Position numbers and translations under genes: made by a program. From positions 992,001-1,056,000 of the forward strand of contig NW_025408679.1 of NCBI RefSeq assembly GCF_020360975.1: a stretch of DNA of 64,000 nucleotides. Direction: 5' to 3'. Positions 45,619-55,924 of this stretch are shown here, in pieces. The notes under the pieces are model-generated. The model was given only the letters and a program-made list of their open reading frames with translations, did no database searches and had not been told where the DNA came from. The stretch's first letter is position 1. Each line of letters starts with the position of its first letter. The stretch is from Hirsutella rhossiliensis. Taxonomy: Eukaryota; Ascomycota; Sordariomycetes; Hypocreales; Ophiocordycipitaceae.

Positions 45619-46186
45619 TCATCTCGCCGTGGTGCCCGTGCCACCCTGCATCGGACGGTCCTTGGCCGGCATGCCACCGACGCGCTCCTCGCCGTAGCGG
45701 CTCTCGAGATCCCTCTGGCGCGACAGGCGGACGTCCTCGGGCAGCCCCCACCACTCGCGCATAAAGTCCTCCTGGGCGGCGGCGACCTTTGCCTTGTGCT
45801 CTCGCTGGCGCTGGCGCTCGAGGCGCAGGGCGAACCACTCCTCGCGGGCGGCGTCGTGCTCCTGCTGCGTGGCGTGCAGCTTCATGCAGCTGTTCATGGC
45901 GCGGTGCTCGGCTCGGCAGGCAAACGAGACGGAAAAGGTGCGGCCGAGGGCGCAGGCGGCAAAGGCTGGTGGTCGCGTGGGGGGGTCAGTCGGGCGGGCC
46001 GGACGGCGCGCGAGGGCCCTCTTGCTTACCCTTGATCTCGTCGGTGCACTGCTTGCGGACGCGGGCATAGTAGAGGTCGCGCACCTGGGCTTCTTGCGAG
46101 GCGGACAGCGGCAGCGGGTTGCGCGATGGCACGCCGAGGCGCTTCTCGGGCTCGTCGCGGGGCTTTTGCGAGGCCATGGCGGCCAT
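45619..46186 (-). CDS. CMC1: Cmc1-type COX assembly protein (twin CX9C)
   Basis: Mitochondrial intermembrane-space protein, imported by the Mia40 disulfide relay, that helps copper delivery and COX1 maturation. Exons 46186-46030 and 45965-45619 give 167 aa. The twin motif is exact: Cys47-x9-Cys57 and Cys69-x9-Cys79, with the intron falling between the first two cysteines. The segment IPSRNPLPLSASQEAQVR-like opening and EDFMREWWGLPEDVRLSRQRD are usual in filamentous ascomycete Cmc1. ATG 46177 (MASQKPRDE) is an equally good start. The frame is open upstream into an Arg/Ser-rich stretch that I left out. The C tail after the coiled coil is Gly/Thr-rich and variable. Confidence 0.92.
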
Positions 46187-46673
46187 TGAGGGCCAAATGC
46201 CGTCAATTGGAGGCGCGAGGGCACAGGAGAGGCGTCGCGGAGAGGGAGCGTTGGACGACCTGGCAGAGGGCGAGGGTGTCTGACGGACCAAAATCATGGT
46301 TGAAGCTGGCTGGCAGAGGAGAAGCTGGGCCGGCAGAATTGCCCGCCCGACCGCCTTCCATTCTGGGGCCACCTACAAGTTCGTCTGCACTTGACGGCTT
46401 AAACTTGAATGCCTCACTTTCTCAACAACAAGAAGTCGGTATGCAGCAACAGAGCATCGAGGGCCCCGGGTCGAAGAATCACTTGAAGTTGGACTTGTCC
46501 GACGTTCTTTGCAGGCCATATTGACTCGGTACATGACGCAACTTGCATCATGATTAACAGGGTCATTAACTGCTTCTCAAAAAAGGTATAAAACTCCGCA
46601 GGCGTCGCAATACATTTCACATCTATTCCTTCATGTCCCAAAAGCTATACCGGCATCCATCAACTGCGCCCCA
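46187..46673. other. Short intergenic region (CMC1 promoter / MARVEL gene 3' end)
   Basis: About 490 bp; nothing specific seen. Confidence 0.45.
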
Positions 46674-47834
46674 TCACTGGTGCTGATACGTCTGCGGCGG
46701 TTGCTGCGCGGGCAGCTCGCTCCCCACCGGCTGCACCGGCTGCACCGGCTGCTGGTACGCCTGCGGCTGCGGCTGCGAATACTGCGGGTATTGTCTATAG
46801 GGATGTTGCTGCTGCTGCTGGCCCTGTGTAGGCGGGTAAGTGCCTGCGGGAGGCGGCGAGAACGGCGGCTGCTGCTGATACGGGCTCTGCGCCGGCTGGG
46901 GAGGCGGGCTTTGCGTCGGAGTGGGCTGCTGGTACTGGCCATGGACCTGGGGCTGTTGAATCGGGGTCTGATACTGCTGCTGCTGCTCAACCTTGGGATC
47001 CATCTGGTTCGTCTCGGCCGTGGCGGTGCTGCCGGTGCTGAGCGGGAAACGCCCCTGCTTGCGGCCTTTGAGGAAATGGACAAGCGTCCAGACAAAGGTG
47101 ACGATGAAGAGGATCCTGTCGCCCAAGTTGAACCCTGTCAGCGTGGCACCGCCGGAGGAGAGGCAATGCTCCATCCCACTCACCACACGAGTGCTCCGAT
47201 TCCAGCCGCAGCCGACATTGTATCGGCGCCGCGCTTGAACAAGATGACGGCCCGCTTGACGAAGCAGGTCTTGCTGTTGAAGAGGTCGCCGTTGTTGGAG
47301 CAGCCATCGACAGCCACGTCAAAGACGAAGCGAGCCCGGCGCGCTGCCACGGCTGCAAACGTCGCGAGCCAGAGGACCAAGAGGAAAGCGTCGAGGGCCA
47401 GCACGGCCACAATATGGTAGGCGGGTTGGCAGGCGGCCACCTTTTCCGTTACGACAAAGTATGTGACGATGAGGACGGTGATGAGGGACTGGTGAAAGAA
47501 AGGTCAGCGTATGCTCTACACGTGTATAACCCAGCCTCTTTCAAAGTCCATCTCATCTACATGGACTTCGACCTTGGGCGTGACTCATGGGCACAATGTG
47601 GGAGAGAGAGAGAGAGAAGAAGACGAGGCGTACGATTGCAATGGCAAGGCCCAGCTCGTCGAGGTAGGCATCGTGGACTACCGAGGCGGCGAGGCCGAGA
47701 ATGACGACGGACAAGACGGCCTGGGCAATGCGGATGGCCAGCAGCCACACGGGCGTCGAAAGGATGTCGCGGTGGCCCTGATACCCTTGATGCTGCTGCT
47801 GTTGCGACGGCGGCTGCTGCTCCATGGCGTACAT
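46674..47834 (-). CDS. MARVEL-domain-type four-helix membrane protein
   Basis: Exons 47834-47634, 47488-47184 and 47115-46674 give 315 aa. Four membrane segments can be seen: VWLLAIRIAQAVLSVVILGLAASVV, SLITVLIVTYFVV, AYHIVAVLALDAFLLVLWLATFAAV and a fourth split by intron 2 (GIGALVW|ILFIVTFVWTLVHFL). A Cys-containing extracellular loop (GCSNNGDLFNSKTC) lies between helices 3 and 4, as in fungal MARVEL proteins. The cytosolic C tail (about 130 residues) is almost only Gln, Pro, Tyr and Ser. Such proteins sit in the plasma membrane or its domains; the role here is unknown. Intron 1 is long (145 nt) and contains a (CT)n run. ATG 47825 is an alternative start. Confidence 0.82.
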
Positions 47835-49358
47835 GATGGCTCTCGGGTATGGCGACAACGGCGTTGGGTGGTCAGGGGGACTCTTTGCTCGGTCGTCGAC
47901 TTTTCCTCGTTACCGAATAGCGCCGTTGACACTCTCACCTCATGCCTCCTTTTTGGGCTACGATGATGTGCTTTTGCCTCCTCTTGCGTTCGTACACACA
48001 GTCTCTCTTCTCTCTCTTTCTTTCAGCACTCACTCCAGCTCCTCGCGCGAGAGGCTGCCTGCCGCCTTCTTATACCCGCTCCATCTGCCACGCCCCCCTC
48101 CCCGCCCCCGGCCTGGGACGAGACCTTTAAAGGCGAGTAGCGAGGCGTCGCTTAATTGTTGCTGCTTCCACAGCCAGGGCCGTCGGAAATATTGATCACG
48201 GCGACAAGGGGCCTCCACAGGGCGCCCTGGCAGCCCCTCAGCCGCACGCACACTTTCTGTGATGGAGTCCCAGGGTTGGACCACAGCAGGCTGCCGCGGG
48301 GGCACGGGCCGTGGCCAGATCAGCCACGGATGCCCTCTTTTAATCCATTTTGGAGTCTCCTGTCTATGGAGAGACGCGACTCTTGAGAGGACGGGGGCTG
48401 AGGGGGGGGGTCCGGCGAAGGCTTCAATGTCGCAGTGAGAGGCTTTCTGACCAATGACACGGCCAAATGGCCGCGGCTGCATGCGATGGTTGGTTGGTAC
48501 GGTAGGTTTGCAGTACTCATCACGCCTACGGAGAATTCGGGAGGATCTGTCGGGGAAATGAGAGGCGCGTGGGCACATCGCGCACAGAGGGACGTGCTCC
48601 CACCTATTGTTGGGCAAAGTCTGCATTTGCAAAGCCGCGGCGGAGTGGGGATGTGTCGGTGAGTGGTTCTCACAAGAGAGGATGCGTGTCCAGATCTTTG
48701 GACTCTCACAAGGCCAGGTCAGTGTATGCCAGGTACAGGGCCAGAGAGATGAGACTGCCTGTACGACGGAGAATTCATGTCGTCAGCGCCGAGGAAACCG
48801 GGCGCGGCTGGATTCCGCGATCCCCCCTTGCCTAGCCATCCATCTATTTCTGTCTGCCTTGGCTGCTCACGTGGCGGGACAGGGATGGCTGACATGGTTG
48901 GTGATGCACATAACACGCATGAGCCCATGCTTACCGTCCTGTGTGTGTGTGCGAGCGTGAGGTGTGTGGGTGAGGCGATTCAGCTCTGCTAGGTACTGCG
49001 GGAGAGATGGACCCTTGCCATGCACATGTGCGTGTTAGGAGAGGGACAAGGATAGCGAGAAAGATGGCTTTGACAGCGCCGGTGGAAGTGTGATATTTAC
49101 AGCTTTCCCACTTCGCACTACCCCCTAGTGTCCCGCTGTGCGTGGAAAGAGAAAGTCGACGAAGATTCATCGAGCCCATTACCTTGCCCTCCTGCTTCCT
49201 TCGAGACATGCACACAACAGCGCAGCAGTACGGGCTCATGACGACGCTGACCGGCTGGACAGGCCGGTGCGGCGGCATGGCTTGAGGCTGACGAGGCTGC
49301 TTACCAGACGTGGGCAACCTCCCCCGGACGGGCGTTGCCGTGAGCTTGCCGGGGCATG
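47835..49358. other. Intergenic region (MARVEL promoter / dehydrogenase 3' end)
   Basis: 1.5 kb with no supported gene; a long CT-rich tract (about 47990-48060) lies in the MARVEL promoter. Confidence 0.45.
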
Positions 49359-50529
49359 TCAGATATTGTCGTCGTTATTGGGGCCGGCGATGAGCATCTT
49401 GATGACTTGCCCCTCCTGGACCCTGCGAAAGGCCTCCTCGGCCTGGCTGAAAGGCACGACGGCCGAGATGAGCTGCTTGACGTCGACCTGGCCGCTGGCG
49501 ATGAGCTGGATGGCCAGCTCGTAGTCGCCGGGCCCGTAGCGGAACGAGCCGCGGGCCGTCACCTCTTTGAGGCACAGGGCCATGATGGGGAACGAGATGT
49601 CGGCCTTGCCCATGCCGCCCTGGACATAGACGCCGCCCATGCGCACCAGGTGCAGGCTGGTCTGGATCGACGGCTCGGCGCCGCTCGCGTCGATGACCAC
49701 GTCGGCGCCCCGGGGCAGGCCGGCGTGCGCCCGGATCGCGGCCGCGTTGTCTGGGGGCGATGTCCGCGGCCGGGGCATGTACGTGTGCGTGGCGGCGAAG
49801 CGGCGGGCAAAGTCGAGCTTGGCCTGGACGATGTCGACGCTGACGACGGTGGCGGCGCCGTGGGCACGGGCAACGGCGGCGCACAGCAGGCCGACGGGGC
49901 CGGCGCCCATGACGGCGACGGACTGGCCGGGGCGGATGCCGGCCTGGCGCACAATGTGCACGGCGACGGCGAGCGGCTCGACCAGGGCGCCCTCGCGCAG
50001 CGACACGGTGTCCGGCAGGCGATAGCACAGATCGGCCGGGGCAACCCACAGCCCCGTCAAGGTCCCGTGGTGCGGCGGCGTGGCGGCAAAGACCATGGAC
50101 TCGCATAGATTGTACCGGCCGGCGCGGCAGTCCGGGCATCGGCGGCACCCGGAGCCGGGCTCGAGGGCGACGCGGTCCCCCGGGCCGAGGCCGGTGACGG
50201 CGGAGCCGGTCTCGACGACGGTGCCGGCCGACTCGTGGCCCAGCACCATGGGATCGCGCACGACGAAGTGGCCGATGGACCCGTGCTGCCAATAGTGCAC
50301 GTCGGAGCCGCAGATGCCCGTGTAGTCGACGGCAACGAGCACGTCGTGGGCGTCGCCGAGGGCCGGCTTGGGCTGCTCGGCGAAGCAGACGTCGCGCGGG
50401 GCGTTGAGGACAAACGAGAGGTTCTGCAAGCACCGCCTCGGTTATTCGGCTTTACTCTTTGCTTCTGCAGCTCCAACCTACACTCATCTTGTCCTTGTCA
50501 GGGACAGCGGCTTTGGCGGCGGCGGCCAT
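49359..50529 (-). CDS. Xylitol/sorbitol dehydrogenase (zinc MDR family)
   Basis: NAD-dependent polyol dehydrogenase oxidising xylitol to xylulose or sorbitol to fructose. Exon 1 (50529-50482) codes for 16 residues and joins exon 2 (50423-49359), giving 370 aa. Catalytic zinc ligands are Cys54 in GICGSDVHYW and His79-Glu80 in GHES. The structural-zinc cysteines 109, 112, 115 and 123 (CRRCPDC...LC) are all present. The nucleotide loop is GAGPVG at 189-194 with an acidic residue after the second strand (VVSVDI), which favours NAD over NADP. A six-residue Arg/Pro insert (MPRPRT) after FAATHTY is not usual. No other polyol-pathway gene is near. Xylitol against sorbitol preference cannot be settled by reading. 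Confidence 0.9.
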
Positions 50530-51766
50530 GACGGGCTGGGTCTTGTGGAGCGATGGCCGGACAAAGCTTGTCGATTTTCAAAGGAATACGTTACAGAAGA
50601 CAGGGACGGAGAGAGAAGAAGTCCCGGCAAGGAAGAGGCAGCATGGAAAGGAGGGGAAACGCCAATGGTGGAGATGCGCTCGACGTCACAGGGCTCACGA
50701 TGCCGATGCCTTGACGATGCGGGGCCGCCCTCCCACCATGCGACCTTGGTCTAGACTAGGGTCCTGCTATCCGGAGGCTCTTGTTGGCCACTGAATATGG
50801 GCCAGCGTCTCAGGGCCAAAGGCGCACCATCCCGCTCGTGTGTGTTGATTCTTGAGAGGGTCCTGCTTTGGTCTCTTCGCTCTCCGAGAAGGATTCTATA
50901 TTACTAGATCTAGGAGCAGGGATTGCCCACATGGAGGGCGGCAGGGCCGTCTACGCAGAGTGAGAACCACATACCTAGATTTGATTCAAGTTTGAATTAG
51001 CCGTCTGTTCTAGCTGGGTGGGGGTTATGGAATATCTTTGCCAGGCGAGGCATCGATAGCTGGAGCCGAAAGGGCTCCAGCAGCGAGGAAGGGGAGGATA
51101 CACAGAAAAACGTGCATTGTAATATACATGCAGTGACAGATCTTGTACCAAGGCAATGGATATCAATAAGACCGGAAGCAATAGTGCCAATTGAGATTTC
51201 TAGGGCCTCATTCGAGCTATTAATATAGATAGCCGTCTTAATGGCATCGGGCATTGAATTTCTGCGGTTCATACATGAGCCATTGATCACCACCAGTTTG
51301 CTACTTTCAAATCAATGCCGAGCTTTCTCTCCACCTCTATCCCGAGGATCCCCCACACGCCTGTTTCGAGCCGACGCTGACTCGGCCGCGGTAGGCACAT
51401 TATGGTGGGATGACAGCTCCAAAGGTCACACGCCCTCCCGTGATGCAAGGCAGAAGAGCCAAGAACGATATAACTGGCTTCCCTGCGATGGTCTACTGCC
51501 CTCGACTTGGTAGCTTAGACAAACTACGAGTCACGGGTAAGAGTTGATCCAGGAAAATGGAGTAGTAATTCAACGCCACGAGGGCACACCCTTGACCGTT
51601 TCCTTATACTGGTTGATCTGCTGTTATGCTATGGCTATGCTGCTCGGTCGTTCTAATGTCGCCATCATCGCAATACATTATCCAACGTGGGCACCTCCTC
51701 TGGTATGTTTCGTGATGTCCAACGGCCGCTAGGCTCTCGTACCACTCAACAGCAGAAGAAGCAGGC
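50530..51766. other. Intergenic region
   Basis: 1.2 kb between the dehydrogenase start and the LysM gene end; no supported feature. Confidence 0.45.
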
Positions 51767-52408
51767 TTAACCCACAACGCCAACACAGAGATGAGTCTTT
51801 GCCCACATGGTGGTGCAGTCGTGGCCAATGGCCGGGTTCCACTTGATCAGGTCCGCGACCTTGGCTCCAGTCGCGCGCTCGACGTCGAGGCAAGTCTGCT
51901 TGGGCTGGACGAAATGAAACTTGTTGCAGTTCTTCACCATGCCGGCCTGGAAGGGAGAAGGCGTTTTGATGCCGTTCTCGGGCTTGACGGGTGTTGGCTT
52001 CGGCTCGCTGTCAACCGCGACACAGGCATAGTACCCGGACAAGAGGGACTTGCACTCGGGACCGGCGCCCGAGTTCCACTGAATGAACTTTTCCGTCGAA
52101 ATGCCGTGCTCGGCCGCAATTGCGGCGCAATAATCGTGCGGCTTGACCATGTACCACTTGTTGCAGTTCGCGGCGATGCCGGGCTGCAGCGGCGACGGGG
52201 GAGAAGCAGCTACATTTGTAACTGAGATTTAGCAATCCATTCAACATCATTCTCACCACTGCGACGCATTGAAGATAAAGCGTTCATTCTAAAGGAGTCG
52301 AGGCCAAGGCTCACCTCTGGCTTCTACGGTGCCGGTGCTGACGACAGCAGCGTTGGTCAGCCCAGTGCTGCCAAGGAGAAGCAGAACAGATCCGAGAGTA
52401 GAGAGCAT
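51767..52408 (-). CDS. Secreted two-LysM protein (LysM effector type)
   Basis: Exons 52408-52315 and 52209-51767 give 178 aa. A signal peptide (MLSTLGSVLLLLGSTGLTNA) is followed by two LysM modules, about 47-95 (CNKWYMVKPHDYCAAIAAEHGISTEKFIQWNSG) and about 126-175 (CNKFHFVQPKQTCLDVERATGAKVADLIKWNP), joined by a Pro/Lys-rich linker. Each module has three or four cysteines in matched places. No catalytic domain is present, so it fits the chitin-binding LysM effector or coat-protein group that shields hyphae or hides chitin fragments from a host; the role is inferred. Two in-frame acceptors 12 nt apart (52210 and 52222) would give products differing by four residues. It is the last intact gene before the repeat block. 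Confidence 0.9.
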
Positions 52409-52509
52409 GGTGGCGATGGTGTCGTAGCGCTTCGAAATGTTGATCAAGATATTTCTGAAGGATGATGGGAGGCAAGAAGGCTGGTGCAGGAACTCGGGTT
52501 GAGGATGGA

Positions 52510-52518
52510 TTTATATAT
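52510..52518 (-). promoter_or_regulatory. TATA box of the LysM gene
   Basis: TATATAAA in minus sense, about 105 nt upstream of ATG 52408. Confidence 0.55.
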
Positions 52519-53733
52519 CCTTCGACGCACTCGCGTACTCTGAGAGCATCCCGCCGCGGCTCGTTTAGATCCGAGCCCCGTCCCTCTCACGCCGGTGCCT
52601 AGAAATGTTCGCGGCTCTTTTGGCTTTTCCAAGCCGCAGAATCAGATGGCCGCGGTATGGAATCTGCCTGTGTACCATGTGATGCTCGCGCCGTTACATG
52701 CAGTGGAGTAGCGTCTTGCTGACCCTCACCTCGTATCACGGCGCAGGCAGCGACCTAGGCATCACGAGGCCCATGGCGATGTCGGATGCATAGCCATGAG
52801 TCGTAAACGAGGCGTGAATTGAGCCTGACGCCCGGTTGCATTCGGCTTGGCAGAATAGAGGGCGGCTACTTTGGTCAGAAATACGACCTGATGCAGGCAG
52901 CCGCAAGAGCAACCGGACGTGAAAGTAATTATTGTAAGTTAATAATTCGTCTTGTAGGATTCGCACCCACACAGCTTCAATGGGCGGGGATTGCATAACT
53001 ACTCACTCACAGTGTTTCTGCCTTGCGAAGTGGAGACGATGCGTACCCTCGTATTTGCCTTGTGGGAGTCGACAGGGCACCACTTTGTCGGCCCTCAAAG
53101 GGGAAAAACCTGCGGGTGCAATGTATGTACGTACGGCACGGGGTTGTCCGGACTAGGTACGAAGAACATGGGACTGCCTCGCGAGGATCTAGGCTAAGGC
53201 GTAGTTGTCACGGCCCAGCGTGTGTCACAGACCAACGGCCGTGTTAGCCGGTACACAGGTTTGGCTCTCCGGCACACAAAAAGAGTGGGTAGTATGGCTA
53301 GTCATGAAAAAGTGAGGTTATCGCGAAAGGAATATTAGGAGCCCTGGCAGTGCCCTAGCGGCGTTGTGTACGTCTGTTTTCAGAAGAGGGCCTCTACATA
53401 AAAATTCTGCTGGGCGTCTCCTTCGTCCTGGACGGCCGCTTGTGAGGGCATCGCGACGATAATTTGATCCTGTGTGAGATCGATCGGCTGGTGCTATGTA
53501 GAGGCTTTATTGCGGCGGCAGCTACGGGCAAAAATCGCGGTTGGAACACCTTCACTTTTGACGAAGTTGTTGACTGACGATGTATGTTGCCTAGAGAGCA
53601 GTCTGCTGCGGGGAATATACGCACCTAATTAAGGCCTTGATTAATTAAATGAGTATTACTACTTGTGCTCCCTTTATTTCTGCCCTAAATCCAAGCCCCT
53701 ATTTATATCCGTCTTTCGTAGTATAGGTATAAG

Positions 53734-53766
53734 GTTGAGGAGGCTGGGAACCCCCAGCCTCCTCGA
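53734..53766. repeat. Near-perfect hairpin
   Basis: GTTGAGGAGGCTGGG and its inverse (one mismatch) flank a short AACC loop. A second small stem (AAAGAC...GTCTTT) follows directly at about 53769-53787. It could be a repeat end or a foldback remnant; no intact gene next to it needs a terminator. Confidence 0.6.
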
Positions 53767-54840
53767 CTAAAGACCGCTCTAGTCTTTAATAGGAGCTTTC
53801 CAGCCTTCTCGTTAGACCCGGTTGTCAGCTCCCTTGTTAGCCTAGCTACCCATGGGCGACCTGGCCGACTCAACCGAGAGACGTTCTTCGTAACAGATAT
53901 CTCAATGGAATATAGCTTGTCAGATACAGCTTGATAGGTAATGCAGCGGAATACTCGACGTCGTTGCTTGATTTTCTCAGTATGTAGCACGTAATTCAGC
54001 AGGCATTAATCTGGAGGCGTTCTCTCGCCTTAAAAACAAGAGGTGAGGTGGTTTTATTGACATAGCATCTGATGTAGGCGCATAGTCTGTGCGAGTGTCA
54101 CTTTGCGTGGTAGTGCTATTGGGCTGCGTGTCCACTGTAAATAAGGACCGGGTTTCTTTTCTACAGACCTTTCTGGATGGTAGCTATAACAGCTTCCAGA
54201 TGCTCAAGAGCTTCGCGTGCAGCACTACGGACAAGCTCGTCTGATCCGCCTTGCGCAAATTCGTTCAGTCGCCCCTTCCAGACTAACCAACGCGAAATCG
54301 AAGGATCTGGTCTTTTATGCAAAATCCTGATACCTCCGTCATTCCAAGCCTGAAGCTCGCCTGTTTTGATGGCTTGAGAAAGCGCAGCCTTGTTATAGCG
54401 CATCCATCGAGCAACTGCAGGCAGGTGGAAATCAGGTTGTAGTAGCATGAGAAACTCTGCTGGCGTGTCGTCTGGAGGGTTTGGATCCATCTCAAGAACA
54501 TGGACGAGATAGCGAAAAAGCGATTTTCCCCCAAAAAATGCCAGCAGCAACCAATTGAGATTCAACGTCTTGTTGTTTAATGTAGACGTTACGTGCGCGA
54601 ATCCTGTCCGTGTCGTTGGCGCATCGTGTTGCAAACTCGCATGGCTGCATCCAATGCGCGTCAGACCAGACAATATAGATCGATGGAAGATCCTGCCATG
54701 AGTAGGGGTTCCCATCTTTATAGATCGCCTTATTCTGATGAATGCCGTACGGAACCTTCTTAATCGCTAAAAGCAAAGCAATAAGGTGCGAAGTCCAATT
54801 ACATGGCCATTCCACAAGGGCGTCTATAAACAATCGCCAT

Positions 54841-54855
54841 AGATGCATAAGTGAA
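54841..54855. repeat. Target-site duplication, left copy
   Basis: AGATGCATAAGTGAA, identical to 55585-55599. Confidence 0.85.
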
Positions 54856-55584
54856 GTTGTTGTTGTTGTTGTGTATTTTGCGTCCAGCGGCTCAGGCCGC
54901 TCAGGTCTCCGCGAGGGAGCACAGGACGTGCTGAGCTAGTTACAGAGAAGTGTCCCGAATGAGTTCCCTCGAAAAAAACCACTGTCCATCTAAATGCACC
55001 CAGCGCTCGTAGTTCGCTACCCGTGAACAACCCCTTCTGTCCCTATCCAGCATTTCATCGGCTCGATGGCGCTCGTGTCAAGCCTCGTACCCGTCAGCGG
55101 GATGTCAAGGCAAAGTGTCGGGTGGTCGCAGCCACAAAGAATTGGTCAACCCTTGGTTTTGTCCGGTCAGAATTCTCTCGCTCGCAGCCAAAACTGCTGC
55201 CGCAGTCCACGCTCCAGTAACCAAGCCGTGGAAATGACTGGGGAGCGGCGGCAGGGGAAAACTCTTGGAGGGGGGATCAGAGGCTGGCTTTGCAGCTTGC
55301 CCTCAGGGAGAAAAACCTCCGCAACCGGCCACCGTTGTTTAGAAGGGCGGGCCTTCCAATACCCATAGCTCCTTGGTTCCGAAGAGAGCCATGAGGTCCG
55401 AGTGGACATGTTGTCGAGACCGGCTTCGCAGAGGAATATGAACTCTCCTAAGGTCTTCCTCTGTGCTGTTAGGGTCACGATGGACCCCGCAGCAAAAGCG
55501 CGGTCGGGTGGCCTGTAGATCCTGTCCCGGCTAACGAGCCACTAACAGCTCCGCGGGGTGAAGAATTTTTACAGGGGAGAGTTG
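54856..55584 (-). mobile_element. 729-bp insertion, probably a non-LTR retroelement (SINE-like or truncated LINE)
   Basis: It lies exactly between two copies of AGATGCATAAGTGAA. Its 3' end in minus sense is a run of five CAA units. There are no inverted termini and no LTR. A variable-length target duplication plus a simple-repeat tail is the mark of target-primed reverse transcription. I see no reverse transcriptase in it and no clear Pol III A and B boxes, so it is either a short non-autonomous element or a truncated copy. The sequence is not RIP-like. Confidence 0.7.
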
Positions 55585-55599
55585 AGATGCATAAGTGAA
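55585..55599. repeat. Target-site duplication, right copy
   Basis: AGATGCATAAGTGAA, identical to 54841-54855. Confidence 0.85.
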
Positions 55600-55924
55600 A
55601 CAATGGCGTCCTCTGTGTCTAGGGTAGGGATTGGCGAGGTTGAGATAGGATGAGTGATAGCGTAAGCAGCTTGCTCTGTGGTCAATTCGCCGCGCTGGTA
55701 TGCCTGGAGAACATCTATCTCTTGGGCTTCCAAGGTGCCAAGAAGTTCATTGTTGTGCGGATAGCGTCTGCGCTGCCGATCACACCAGCTGCCTGAGATG
55801 GTGGGTTCATTTTCGCTCAGCAATGAGTATTTGTCGGTCGTCTTAAATTCGCATGCATTTATAACAAAGGCAATAAAAGATAAGATGTGAGCATAGGCGA
55901 AGGCAGGACTAGTAAAGGGAAAGG

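Larger units (their letters stand above)
52409..54160. other. Transition region without intact genes
   Basis: LysM promoter, then DNA with growing AT content. At 53630-53720 an AT-rich patch and at 53735-53765 a strong hairpin are found. Short frames (53394-53624 -, 53703-53990 -) have no recognisable domain. Confidence 0.45.
54161..55910 (-). pseudogene. DUF3632-like gene broken by an insertion and a frameshift
   Basis: Two blocks of one reading frame are separated by foreign DNA. The 5' block (about 55910-55585) contains LQAYQRGELTTEQAAYAITHP and ends ...DAIVSLMHL; the 3' block (from 54855) continues at that same residue as MHLWRLFIDALVEWPCNWT. Removing the 729-bp insert and one repeat copy joins them in frame. 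A second lesion lies at about 54525-54540, in a T6-G5-A4 run: before it the frame reads QQDVESQLVAAGIFWG, after it the coding sense continues one base off (FRYLVHVLEMDPN...VARWMRYN) to the stop at 54161. The overall pattern resembles fungal DUF3632 proteins (unknown function). The 5' end fades into the repeat block at about 55920 without a start codon. Family call is tentative; the broken state is direct. Confidence 0.68.

Noticed and set aside
48030..48632. 200-codon minus-strand frame
   Set aside because: Composition like non-coding GC-rich DNA, no splice context, sits in a promoter region.
52950..53045. tRNA-like element on the minus strand (T-arm-like GTGGG..CCTAC with possible acceptor ends)
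   Set aside because: No D-arm or A box, spacing of about 93 nt does not fold into a cloverleaf; a tRNAscan-SE run would settle it.
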